Part shown: in pieces, positions 1-7,042 of the stretch
Layout: every line of letters begins with the position of its first letter
Numbering within the stretch: the stretch's first letter is position 1
Source of the DNA: a virus
DNA: 23,793 bases
Virus record (IMG/VR): IMGVR_UViG_3300017730_003160
Location: 1 to 23,793 of that record
Direction: 5' to 3' (one strand)
Program-made: the position numbers and the translations under genes
The notes under the pieces: generated by a model
What the model was told of the DNA's origin: nothing
Seen by the model: only the letters and a program-made list of their open reading frames with translations
Databases searched by the model: none

Positions 1-1
1 A

Positions 2-739
2 GCAGAGGCTGAAGCGAAGGCAGAGGCAGAAGCCGAAGCTGAGGCAGAAGCTGAAGCCGAGAAAGAGGCAAAGAGAGAAGAGGCTAAAGAAAAAAGAGAA
101 GCCAAGAGAGAAGAAAGAGAAGCCAAAAAAGAAGAAACCGAATCTGAAGAAAGCGAGGAGTCTGAGGAAGCCGAAGAGAGTGAAGAGTCAGAAGAGTCAG
201 AAGAGTCAGAAGAGACTGAAGAAACTGAAGAATCAGAGGATACGGAAGAACCAAAAGAATCTGAGGAGTCTGAGTCCGAGGAAACTGAAGAAGTTGTAGA
301 GGAAGAATCTGAACAGGAAACTGAAGAAGCGGAAGAGCCTGTAGAAGAAGCGGAGGAAGAACCTAAGAAGAAAAAGAAAGGTGGCTTCTTTGGACTATTT
401 GGAGGAGATGATGAAGAAGAGGCCGAAGAGACAGAAGAAGAATCAGAACCCGAGCAAGAAGTTGAACAGGTAACAGAAGAAGAGTCAGAGCCCGAAGCTG
501 AAGCAGAGCAACCAGAATCAACAGAAACGGGCCAAGAAGCCGTTGAAGAAGCTCCAGAGGTAGTAGAGGTAGAAGAGGCTCCAATCGACGAACTAGACCC
601 AATTAAACCACACTCAGACATAGAAAGTAATGACGCTGGAGAAATGATTGAAACAGAACTTCCAAAAGTATTAACGCCAGACGATGCTATTGTAGTATCT
701 CCATCTGGGCCAGTAAGATCAGTGTCACCAATCAATTAA
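2..739 (+). CDS. Acidic, Glu-rich low-complexity protein (5' end cut by window)
   Basis: Frame 2 is open from the window edge to TAA at 737-739, giving the last 245 residues of a longer protein. The first ~20 residues alternate Ala and Glu, followed by Lys/Arg/Glu-rich sequence that could form a charged helix. A long Ser-Glu-Glu and Thr-Glu-Glu region follows. At residues ~121-135 a lysine run leads into a hydrophobic GGFFGLFGG patch, after which acidic sequence resumes. The last ~50 residues are less biased and end in SVSPIN. Glu makes up close to half of the region, so any homology hit would be dominated by composition. No catalytic domain is visible. Its GFFGL patch recurs in the small gene starting 7 bases downstream, so the two products may act together. 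Function unknown; a scaffold, structural or membrane-tethered charged protein are all possible. Confidence 0.75.
   Translation, partial: AEAEAKAEAEAEAEAEAEAEKEAKREEAKEKREAKREEREAKKEETESEESEESEEAEESEESEESEESEETEETEESEDTEEPKESEESESEETEEVVEEESEQETEEAEEPVEEAEEEPKKKKKGGFFGLFGGDDEEEAEETEEESEPEQEVEQVTEEESEPEAEAEQPESTETGQEAVEEAPEVVEVEEAPIDELDPIKPHSDIESNDAGEMIETELPKVLTPDDAIVVSPSGPVRSVSPIN
182..208 (+). repeat. Three tandem copies of a 9-base unit (GAAGAGTCA)
   Basis: Three perfect head-to-tail copies encode Glu-Glu-Ser repeats inside the acidic protein, in a wider 2-360 stretch of GAR-rich low-complexity sequence. This is a likely site of slippage-driven length variation. Confidence 0.85.
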
Positions 740-746
740 AAAATTT

Positions 747-920
747 ATGATACAAGAAATAATAGAATTAGCAAAAGGAAATTTACTTAAAATAACAATA
801 GCCACAATCGGTATTTTATCTATCGTGTTCCACATTCTCCCCAAAGGTGAAAAGAAATCTGGATTTTTCGGCTTAATAGGGGACGCAATCAACTTTATTA
901 AAAATATATTTAAAAAATGA
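747..920 (+). CDS. 57-residue single-span membrane peptide with GFFGL motif
   Basis: A short gene, starting ATG at 747, 7 bases after the acidic protein's stop; its TGA (918-920) overlaps the next ATG (917) as ATGA. The N-terminus is a short charged helix. Residues ~13-31 form one hydrophobic span (KITIATIGILSIVFHIL). A linker GEKKSGFFGLIGDA and a basic amphipathic tail ending in IFKK follow. The KKxGFFGL(I/F)G patch matches one in the upstream acidic protein. The size and single span would fit a holin-like or envelope-acting phage peptide, but there is no endolysin beside it, so I do not assign that role. The overlap with the secreted PEP-CTERM gene suggests co-expression. Confidence 0.6.
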   Translation: MIQEIIELAKGNLLKITIATIGILSIVFHILPKGEKKSGFFGLIGDAINFIKNIFKK

Positions 921-1555
921 AAAAATTACTTATACTACTACTACTGCCTTTAATAGCGCATCCTACCACAATCACTTCGTTTGAAAGTTTTCAATTAGAT
1001 GTCAAAGAATACGAATTTCTTAGACCCGACGGAAGCTCGCAAGAAGACGAAGGTGAATACGCTTACGCATTAGCATCATTTACGGTAGATGTGGCTGGCA
1101 CTTATTCAGTAGAGAATGTTGGATTCTATGGCGTTGTTTATGTAGGCACGGACAATGATTATACTCAGAATCAAGGTTATACATTTATTGCACCTAACAC
1201 ACCAGATTGGAAAGCGGATACAATGCTTTATGTATATAATGAAGAACCAAATTTAGCAACACCATCAAATCCATTATATTTTGCAGATAACGATGACAAT
1301 GATAATTATACTGGCGAAAGTAATGTTGGTGATTTACTTTTTGCTTTAAGCGCAGATTTAGAAACCAACACAACCTATTATGGTCTTATAACAACCTTTG
1401 ATCCTAAAGTAAATGGAATGGGCACGATTAGAATGGATGGGCCAGGAAATGTAGATATGACATATCTCACAACAATACCCGAGCCATCAACTTATGTGTT
1501 AATACTCGCGTTTGGTGCATTCTTGTATGTAGCAATTCGTAAAAGAAATGCATAA
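917..1555 (+). CDS. Secreted protein with PEP-CTERM sorting signal
   Basis: A 212-residue protein. Residues 1-~16 are a Sec signal peptide (MKKLLILLLLPLIA). The mature part is acidic, rich in Asp, Asn, Thr and Tyr, and probably all-beta. The C-terminus is a textbook PEP-CTERM tripartite signal: PEPST at 188-192, a hydrophobic span to ~207, then a basic RKR cluster before the end. In characterised systems an exosortase cleaves at or near PEP and processes the protein during export to the surface or extracellular matrix; no exosortase gene is present here, so a host enzyme would be needed. The ATG overlaps the preceding stop by 4 bases and the downstream barrel gene by 8 bases, so it sits firmly inside this compact operon. 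The body of the protein matches no family I recognise. Confidence 0.85.
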   Translation: MKKLLILLLLPLIAHPTTITSFESFQLDVKEYEFLRPDGSSQEDEGEYAYALASFTVDVAGTYSVENVGFYGVVYVGTDNDYTQNQGYTFIAPNTPDWKADTMLYVYNEEPNLATPSNPLYFADNDDNDNYTGESNVGDLLFALSADLETNTTYYGLITTFDPKVNGMGTIRMDGPGNVDMTYLTTIPEPSTYVLILAFGAFLYVAIRKRNA

Positions 1556-2696
1556 GTTCCTTATAGTTTTATTATTAGTAGCATCCACTCTCTACGCAGA
1601 AAAGAAGTTTAAGCTGACTTCGTTCAGCAGAATATTCTACGACGATAATGTTTTTATGAGGGCGGCTGGTACGCCCAATCAAACATCAACTTTTTACTTC
1701 AGCCAATCGCTAGGAATAGAAGGTAAGTTCTTTAGGGATTTAATAAATCTAAAGGCTCAACCAGAAATAAGACATAGAAGTGTTGACAACAAAACACTGA
1801 TATTTGGAAACATTGGTATCAGAGGTCAATACGAAATAACACCAAAACTCATTCTTAATTCTACCGATTCATTCTCTCATTTAGAAAGGGAGCCAAGCGA
1901 CATTGATGATGATCTAGATGTGACTTACTTCATGTATAAGAGTTCGTACATGCTGACGTGGAAACCTCGGCATCTCTTAAAAGTTAAAGGTGGTTACGAA
2001 AACCATATCAAACGTTGGTCAGAAAACTTACCAGTAGGAGTTGGCGCTGAGTTAACTAACGGTGACTTTACTAAAGATGCATTTACGTTTGGCGCAGAAC
2101 AAATTATTGGCAAACGTTTTATTCTAGAGTTGATAGGCAAGAAATCATTTTTAGATTATAGTGGAGTTCGTGGAGCAATTGATACTGATACATATTATGC
2201 ACAATTTTCGTACATAATGAATCCCTCAACTGTTATAAAAATAAACTATGGTATAATCGACGCGTTAATAGAAGACCAATATGGGACACTAACTGAATAT
2301 TCAACTCCCACGTATGGAGCGAATATAACATACTTTACCGAAAAGGGCACAGTGATTTTGTTGGGCACTGTGTACGAAGTTCTAGATTCATCTGTAGCTT
2401 ATTGGAATATGAAAGAGAATTTAAAAACATCTCTTATGATAAAATATCCAATCACGCCAAAACTTGAAGTAAACGTAATGGGCGCCCATCTCCTTACTTC
2501 ATACAAAGATATTGGTAATCGGTATAATGCTGGATTGGAACGTGAAGAAGAAGTGTTTATGTCGAGCATAACTTTTGCTTGGAAATATAATGAGAGGCAC
2601 TATGCTGAAGTTGGTTATCAAGGCCTGCATCTATTAAACAAAGATGCCGATGTTTTTAAGAACAAAGCATTCGTTGGGTATCGCTGGGTATTTTAA
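1548..2696 (+). CDS. Outer-membrane beta-barrel protein (BBP2-like)
   Basis: A 382-residue protein with a signal peptide at 1-17 (cleavage after LYA). Near the mature N-terminus it has the FYDDNVF signature seen in putative beta-barrel porin families, including one often found with PEP-CTERM systems. The rest alternates polar and aromatic residues in beta strands separated by charged turns. The protein ends in GYRWVF, a terminal Phe typical of substrates of the outer-membrane barrel-assembly machinery. The start lies inside the PEP-CTERM gene (8-base overlap), indicating translational coupling. The stop at 2694-2696 directly abuts the stop of the convergent gene at 2697. It could be a pore for exporting a surface polymer, a receptor-masking protein or a structural surface protein; the sequence does not decide among these. 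Confidence 0.75.
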   Translation: MHKFLIVLLLVASTLYAEKKFKLTSFSRIFYDDNVFMRAAGTPNQTSTFYFSQSLGIEGKFFRDLINLKAQPEIRHRSVDNKTLIFGNIGIRGQYEITPKLILNSTDSFSHLEREPSDIDDDLDVTYFMYKSSYMLTWKPRHLLKVKGGYENHIKRWSENLPVGVGAELTNGDFTKDAFTFGAEQIIGKRFILELIGKKSFLDYSGVRGAIDTDTYYAQFSYIMNPSTVIKINYGIIDALIEDQYGTLTEYSTPTYGANITYFTEKGTVILLGTVYEVLDSSVAYWNMKENLKTSLMIKYPITPKLEVNVMGAHLLTSYKDIGNRYNAGLEREEEVFMSSITFAWKYNERHYAEVGYQGLHLLNKDADVFKNKAFVGYRWVF

Positions 2697-3482
2697 TCAC
2701 TCAAAATTTATATAAAAATTACAGCCAGTTTTATTTAAAATTTTAGCTAAATTTTTTTCATTATCTAAGATAATATCACCGTTACGAATGATGTGTATTT
2801 CACCATCTTCATCGCTTTTGATTTTTAAACTACCTTCCTTATCTATTCCTAAACTTGAAGATTTTATTGGGTAAATTATTTTTTTATTTTTTAAATAATC
2901 TAAATTATCGTATTCTTTTTGTATGTCGCCTTGTTGATCTTGACAATTTTCCCAAGCGTTGATAATTCCTTCTACAACTTTTTCTGTAATAAAATTCATA
3001 TCATATTTTTTATTTGATTGTATTTTTAAACTTGTCGCTATGTCTTTATATATATCTGGAAATTGAATAAGCTCTGTATTAACATTTAAACCTATAGAAA
3101 AAATATTTTTATAACATATTTTGTCTTGGATAGTTCCTTGGGATTGCATACCAGAAACTTTTTTTCCGTTACAATAGATATCGTTAGGCCATTTTAATTC
3201 GAAATTAAGCTCTTTAATTGTTTTATTTAAAATTTTACAAACTTCTATACCCGCCCAACAAGGAAGAATTAAAACATTTTCCATATTAAGATCTGGCAAA
3301 GCAACAGAAAGATGCAAATTATCTTTAGATTCGCTATGCCATCTTTTGCCAAATCGACCTTTGGCTGATGTCATTTTATTTGCCCTAACAGCAAAAGGGG
3401 GTTTGTGGTTTTTAGATATTAATCTCTCTGTTTCCCAAATTACGCCATCCAATTCTTCATGAAAATATATTGGGGTGCTCAT
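2697..3482 (-). CDS. birA: Biotin-protein ligase, catalytic domain without DNA-binding domain
   Basis: A 261-residue protein matching the BPL/LplA-type biotin ligase fold. I chose the ATG at 3482: it starts at MSTPIYFHEEL, 1 base after the upstream stop, whereas the earlier in-frame ATG at 3527 lies inside the neighbouring gene. The biotin/ATP-binding loop is visible at ~39-50 (SAKGRFGKRWHS, the GRGRxGRxW equivalent). KWPND is at 97-101 with GKKVSGM just after it, GLNVN is at 131-135, and a C-terminal SH3-like small domain spans ~190-240. The N-terminal winged helix of E. coli BirA is absent, so it should ligate biotin but not repress transcription. It is the last gene of a run with an oxygenase and a sulfotransferase. 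No obvious biotin-acceptor domain is encoded here, so its substrate is unknown. Confidence 0.88.
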   Translation of the reverse strand: MSTPIYFHEELDGVIWETERLISKNHKPPFAVRANKMTSAKGRFGKRWHSESKDNLHLSVALPDLNMENVLILPCWAGIEVCKILNKTIKELNFELKWPNDIYCNGKKVSGMQSQGTIQDKICYKNIFSIGLNVNTELIQFPDIYKDIATSLKIQSNKKYDMNFITEKVVEGIINAWENCQDQQGDIQKEYDNLDYLKNKKIIYPIKSSSLGIDKEGSLKIKSDEDGEIHIIRNGDIILDNEKNLAKILNKTGCNFYINFE

Positions 3483-3483
3483 C

Positions 3484-4167
3484 TTACATAAATTCTCTTG
3501 GCCTATTTTTCCAAGCAAGGAAAACATAACTTCTCCGATTGCCAGAAAAGGTTTCTACAGCATGGGGCATTCCGCCAGAAAAGACAACCAATCTATTAGC
3601 TACTGGCTTTACTCTTTGCATCTCTTTGTCATCTTTATCATAAAAAATACAGTCTCCGCCCTCTAGATTTTCGTCAACATCATCATAAAATAAAAATGTA
3701 TAATCTGGATATACTACACTTCCAGACAACATTAACAGAGCCGCATCACAATCTATATGTCTAGCTATCGCTAGCCCGTGACCGCCAAAATTTAATGAAT
3801 CATAGCACCACCACTCAAAACCAGCAAAATCACAAGGATACATTGAGGCTATTTTAGATAAACTTTTAGGAAAATGTTTTTTTGTTATCCATTGTTGGAG
3901 ATGTCCTTTTTCGTGTATTCTTGATTCAAGAGTTTCTTTGACTTTTTCGGAGTTACGAAATTTTTGTTTGTTTTCCTTTGTCCCAGTGTATGTTCCTTTC
4001 ATACATTGCGAGTTAGGTCTTAATTCATTTAATGTATCACCTCTCCAAGTAGCGTCTATTAAATTGTCTGTGTGCGGGCAAACAATTTTGCCTGCGAATG
4101 AATTTATATCAGAGACAAAATTTTTTAATTCTTCTTCCGTTAAAACATTATCGTATATCTTTATCAT
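3484..4167 (-). CDS. Fe(II)/2-oxoglutarate-dependent oxygenase
   Basis: A 227-residue protein with the prolyl-4-hydroxylase-like double-stranded beta-helix pattern. The iron ligands are visible as HxD at H137-D139 (in ARHIDCD) and the distal H202 (PHAVETF); R211 or R212 is positioned to bind 2-oxoglutarate. This family uses O2 and 2-oxoglutarate to hydroxylate proteins, nucleotides or small molecules, and the substrate cannot be read from sequence. Its ATG overlaps the stop of the upstream sulfotransferase gene as ATGA, and one base separates its stop from the biotin ligase start, so the three are probably made together. 2OG oxygenases of this type are frequent in marine phage tail regions, where their roles are mostly unproven. 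Confidence 0.85.
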   Translation of the reverse strand: MIKIYDNVLTEEELKNFVSDINSFAGKIVCPHTDNLIDATWRGDTLNELRPNSQCMKGTYTGTKENKQKFRNSEKVKETLESRIHEKGHLQQWITKKHFPKSLSKIASMYPCDFAGFEWWCYDSLNFGGHGLAIARHIDCDAALLMLSGSVVYPDYTFLFYDDVDENLEGGDCIFYDKDDKEMQRVKPVANRLVVFSGGMPHAVETFSGNRRSYVFLAWKNRPREFM

Positions 4168-4835
4168 GTCGCGTAGTTAAATCTTTCAAAATCTTCTGCC
4201 CAAAGTTCTTTTACTTTATTCTTTGAGGTTTCTGTATAATAACTCATATAATTTTCAGAATAAGAATCTAAGTCGTTTTGATTTAAATGGGGCAATATAG
4301 GATCAATAGTTAAATTATTATCTGTTACAAAACCAGAAAAATCATTCTGTAAATTTTCGAATCTTAAAATATTAATCTCAGTATCTACATCAAGATAAAA
4401 AGACTGGGAAAGATGACCTATGTCTTGGTTATCTACACAATAGTCAATAAAATTAGACAAGCCCTCAATATCGTTGTTATAAGCTCCAAAAGTTGTTTCA
4501 AAATGTTCACTACTTAGGCTCTTTTTATTAAAGAAAAATTGAGAAACCATTCTATCATATGGGTCTCTACAAACTGCAAAAGACGGATTATCTAAAATAC
4601 CACTACCTAAAACACTGATAGCTTTAGAAAAACTACAATGTGAATAGGGCCAAATTTTAAGGGTGTTTCCAGGGTATACATGCAAATCAAACCAATCTCT
4701 TGCTGCTATTTGACCTTGATCATAATTTTCGGAACCACTCATGCTTTCATCTGTAATGGTGTTTTTATCGCCTATGTGTGCGTAAATACTAGATGATGCA
4801 CATTTAGGTATTCTTATAAAATTCAATTCTGGCAT
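4164..4835 (-). CDS. Sulfotransferase family protein (PAPS-dependent)
   Basis: A 223-residue protein. The 5'-phosphosulfate-binding loop is at residues 7-17 (IRIPKCASSSI; K11 and S14-S16 match the P-loop-like motif). The 3'-phosphate-binding motif CRDPYDRMVSQFF follows at ~89-101, as in the Sulfotransfer_2 family. These enzymes transfer sulfate from PAPS to hydroxyl or amino groups of glycans, peptides or small molecules. The acceptor-binding middle region is short, and I cannot infer the acceptor. The 4-base overlap with the downstream oxygenase gene suggests coupled expression: a hydroxylase could in principle create the hydroxyl that is then sulfated, which is inference only. No Shine-Dalgarno is evident before the ATG; the upstream 25 bases are almost all A and T. 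Confidence 0.82.
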   Translation of the reverse strand: MPELNFIRIPKCASSSIYAHIGDKNTITDESMSGSENYDQGQIAARDWFDLHVYPGNTLKIWPYSHCSFSKAISVLGSGILDNPSFAVCRDPYDRMVSQFFFNKKSLSSEHFETTFGAYNNDIEGLSNFIDYCVDNQDIGHLSQSFYLDVDTEINILRFENLQNDFSGFVTDNNLTIDPILPHLNQNDLDSYSENYMSYYTETSKNKVKELWAEDFERFNYAT

Positions 4836-4840
4836 ATATA

Positions 4841-5026
4841 TTAATTATTACTAAAAGTTTCGTATATTATAAATTCTGGTTGAGCTTGCTTTTCTTTATA
4901 TTTATTTGGAAAAACTGTTACAGGATGTTTCTTGCCCTCTATTACTACATAGCCAGCTAAATATTTGCCATTTTTACCTTCTTTTTTCCAGAAAGCTCCC
5001 CTTTGTTGTTCCGTCCATTTACTCAT
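4841..5026 (-). CDS. Small basic protein resembling a conserved phage family (DUF736-like pattern)
   Basis: A 61-residue protein. The pattern is WxxxxRGAFWKKEGKNGKY near the N-terminus, then a YVVIEGKKHPVTVFPNK strand region, and an ending of QPEFIIYE. From memory, small proteins of this shape (an aromatic-Lys start, an FPNK-like strand, a K..PDFRIY-like end) are recurrent in marine phages, and the layout recalls DUF736; a profile search is needed. No catalytic residues stand out. It sits between the LRR protein and the sulfotransferase, 31 bases after the former. The length is complete and the start has no alternative. Confidence 0.6.
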   Translation of the reverse strand: MSKWTEQQRGAFWKKEGKNGKYLAGYVVIEGKKHPVTVFPNKYKEKQAQPEFIIYETFSNN

Positions 5027-5033
5027 ATTTAAG

Positions 5034-5061
5034 AATATAAAGTAAATTTTTGAAAAGTCAA
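5034..5061 (-). promoter_or_regulatory. Possible sigma70-like promoter upstream of the small-protein gene
   Basis: On the - strand TTGACT (5056-5061) is followed, after a 16-base spacer, by TATATT (5034-5039). It lies in the 31-base gap before the ATG at 5026 and overlaps the preceding stop codon. A transcript would begin almost at the start codon. In sequence this AT-rich, such a match can arise by chance. Confidence 0.22.
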
Positions 5062-6101
5062 GTTATATCTGCTACAACATCTAACCCTGCATAGGTTGAG
5101 CCGTACGCTGCGCTGGCTGAAGCGGGGACGTGTATTTCGCGAGTCTCAACTGTACCAGTGTAGAATATATCCCCTCCATCACTTGGAGGACTTGATGCAA
5201 GTAAGTTAATAGTAGTTAGGGCATTGGCGTGTTTGAATGCACCACTTCCAATCGAGGTCACATTGCTGGGGATCGTGATACCAGTTAGGTTATTACAGTA
5301 AGAGAATACACTATCTCCAATCGAAGTCACGCTGTCGGGGATCGTAATGCTTGTTAGGCTTCTGCATGTGGAGAAAGTTCCATTTTCAATTGAGGTCACA
5401 CCGTTGCCAATTGTAACGTCGCTTAGGTTTTCACATACACCAAATGCATTATTCCCAATTCCTGTCACGCTGTCTGGGATAATAATACTGGTCAGAGCAG
5501 AGCAGCTATTGAATGCACTTTGTCCTATTCCAGTGATCGAAGCACCAAGATTAACGGTAGTTAAATTAGGACACTGACTTAGCGCAACGCTTGGCAAAGT
5601 GTCGATAGCGTCCCCTATCAAAGAAAAACTTTTAATATCGCTGTTATTATTCAGACTAGGAAGATTAACGCCTTGACCACTTACTCTTGTTGTGCCACTA
5701 ACGTAGACATGAGAATTTTTGTCATACCAAATAAGGTTACTACCTTTGTAAACTTTGTTGACATTTGATTGAGGTACAGCTTCAAAAGATGTATATTCTG
5801 ATTCTAGATCACTTGCTGTAATTCCAGTAATACTATCTACGACACCAGTTGTAATATAAAAATTCGTGGCGCTGCCAGCGGCATATGAAGTGACAAATCT
5901 ACCAGAATTAGGCCCAGATTCTAAACGAGTGATACCATCACCGTAATTGCCAGCCGCGTCATAATCGTCTGGATGAATTGTGTTCCAATGATTACTCGTT
6001 ACTTTGTAAAGAATGCCAGCTGGAGTTCTGTTAGATTTAATAGAAACTGTATTTTCAGTTGGTGTTCCTATATTAATTTTATATGCGTCATTAGTTATCA
6101 T
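5058..6101 (-). CDS. BspA-type leucine-rich-repeat protein, putative adsorption/tail-associated protein
   Basis: A 347-residue protein. Residues 1-~110 are an N-terminal region of unknown fold. A short VNKVYKGSNLIWY segment at ~114-126 resembles linkers seen in phage structural proteins. From ~177 to 314 there are six consecutive 23-residue LRR_5/BspA units built on the pattern C-x-x-L-T-x-I-x-I-P-x-x-V-T-x-I-G-x-x-A-F. The C-terminus has the usual capping sequence (IHVPASASAAYGSTY). Such repeats mediate binding in bacterial surface proteins and occur in phage receptor-binding proteins. No signal peptide is seen, which favours a virion or cytoplasmic product over a secreted one. The ATGA overlap with the fibre-like gene upstream implies they are made together. 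The receptor-binding role is inference. Confidence 0.8.
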   Translation of the reverse strand: MITNDAYKINIGTPTENTVSIKSNRTPAGILYKVTSNHWNTIHPDDYDAAGNYGDGITRLESGPNSGRFVTSYAAGSATNFYITTGVVDSITGITASDLESEYTSFEAVPQSNVNKVYKGSNLIWYDKNSHVYVSGTTRVSGQGVNLPSLNNNSDIKSFSLIGDAIDTLPSVALSQCPNLTTVNLGASITGIGQSAFNSCSALTSIIIPDSVTGIGNNAFGVCENLSDVTIGNGVTSIENGTFSTCRSLTSITIPDSVTSIGDSVFSYCNNLTGITIPSNVTSIGSGAFKHANALTTINLLASSPPSDGGDIFYTGTVETREIHVPASASAAYGSTYAGLDVVADIT

Positions 6102-7027
6102 CCGACAATAATATAAACGGTATTAGTATCTGGTGTAATTAAATTATAAGCCGCTTGCGTCATTTGTCGTATAGTATTAACTGTGGTTGCGTCGCTTCTT
6201 ACATTTTGAACTGGCGCTCCTGCGGAGGTGTTGGAGACTCTTGTAGCATCTCCCAAAGAGACAGATCTTATCGTGTTATTGTCATTTACATCAACGAACA
6301 TTTCTGTGCCGTCGCGTCTAAACATACACATTTCTTTGGGCAATCTAATAGCTGGTTCTTTACCTTCACCGTTAGTAGATATGCCAAATTGTGTTCCAGT
6401 ATTGGGAAGTGTAAAAGCAACAAATCCATCACCAGGATTGAAAGCATCACCCAAATTAGAACAACGAACGCCAGCGCCTCGACTATTCGTTGAATTCCAA
6501 ATACCAAATTCGGCGACATTTGGTGGAGTTCTAACATTTTTGCCGAAAGCGAAGGAATCGTTACCAGATGTAATGTTTTGAAATCCAACAGCAATTTGCC
6601 TTGCTCCACTGGCGCAAGTGTTGCTTTGGCCAATGGTAAAAGAATGATTTCCTTTTTTTATGATGTTAGCTTTACCAAAAGCTTGCGAATAAACTGTAGT
6701 ACCATCTGTTGTATTGCTAAATCCATAAGTAAAAGACTGATCGCCAGACTGTACGTTTAGTTTGCCAAATGAAAAACTTTCGTTAGAACCTGCTACAAAG
6801 TCGTTATTAATTCCAACGCTAAAGCAATTTGCCCCCGCCATAAGAGAAAGTCCACCATCATTAACAAAATAATTGGAGCCATCTTTAATAAAAGCTCCAG
6901 CATGTTGGGCCTTCACTCTTTTAGTAATGCTTGTAGCGCCAGAATCGACTATAGGGAAGAAGTCACCGCCTAAGTCTATATCTGTATGAGCCAATAAATC
7001 TAATTGTGATATTTTTTTGTCTGCCAT
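6098..7027 (-). CDS. Phage tail-fibre-like protein with YadA-head-like repeats
   Basis: A 309-residue protein. The N-terminus (KISQLDLL...FFPIVDSGAT.ITKRVKA) resembles the virion-attachment start of many phage fibres. Residues ~66-165 hold degenerate ~14-residue repeats of the form SFxFGxxNxxxSGxxS, as in the trimeric YadA-type adhesin head. The last 28 residues (TIRQMTQAAYNLITPDTNTV then YIIVG) match the short C-terminal motif common to phage fibre and upper-tail proteins (roughly LTQAEYDALTPDPNTLYVIVG). This combination indicates a trimeric, solvent-exposed structural protein. It overlaps the LRR gene by ATGA, so the pair may form one adsorption apparatus. A GTGTAA-type element precedes the ATG. 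Confidence 0.8.
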   Translation of the reverse strand: MADKKISQLDLLAHTDIDLGGDFFPIVDSGATSITKRVKAQHAGAFIKDGSNYFVNDGGLSLMAGANCFSVGINNDFVAGSNESFSFGKLNVQSGDQSFTYGFSNTTDGTTVYSQAFGKANIIKKGNHSFTIGQSNTCASGARQIAVGFQNITSGNDSFAFGKNVRTPPNVAEFGIWNSTNSRGAGVRCSNLGDAFNPGDGFVAFTLPNTGTQFGISTNGEGKEPAIRLPKEMCMFRRDGTEMFVDVNDNNTIRSVSLGDATRVSNTSAGAPVQNVRSDATTVNTIRQMTQAAYNLITPDTNTVYIIVG

Positions 7028-7030
7028 TTT

Positions 7031-7042
7031 TATTATTTACAC
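7031..7042 (-). promoter_or_regulatory. GTGTAAATAATA element before the fibre gene
   Basis: The - strand reads GTGTAAATAATA, ending 3 bases before the ATG at 7027. Similar elements precede several other non-overlapped genes in this window. The function is unproven; a -10-like element is one reading. Confidence 0.3.

Noticed and set aside
363-602. Leu-rich open frame on the - strand opposite the acidic gene
   Set aside because: It is the complement of Glu (GAR) codons, which read as Leu on the other strand; there is no start signal or independent coding evidence.
747-920. Calling the 57-residue membrane peptide a holin
   Set aside because: Size and a single span are compatible, but there is no endolysin or spanin nearby and the GFFGL patch ties it to the acidic protein instead.
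3483-3527. Longer start (ATG at 3527) for the biotin ligase
   Set aside because: It lies inside the preceding oxygenase gene and adds 15 residues with no family match; the ATG at 3482 sits right after the upstream stop.
5058-6101. LRR repeats as a CRISPR-like or noncoding repeat array
   Set aside because: The periodicity is 69 bases and preserved at protein level (23-residue units) within one open frame; it is a coding repeat.
6286-6633. 115-residue open frame in another - strand frame inside the fibre gene
   Set aside because: It is wholly contained in the YadA-like gene, which has clear family features in its own frame.
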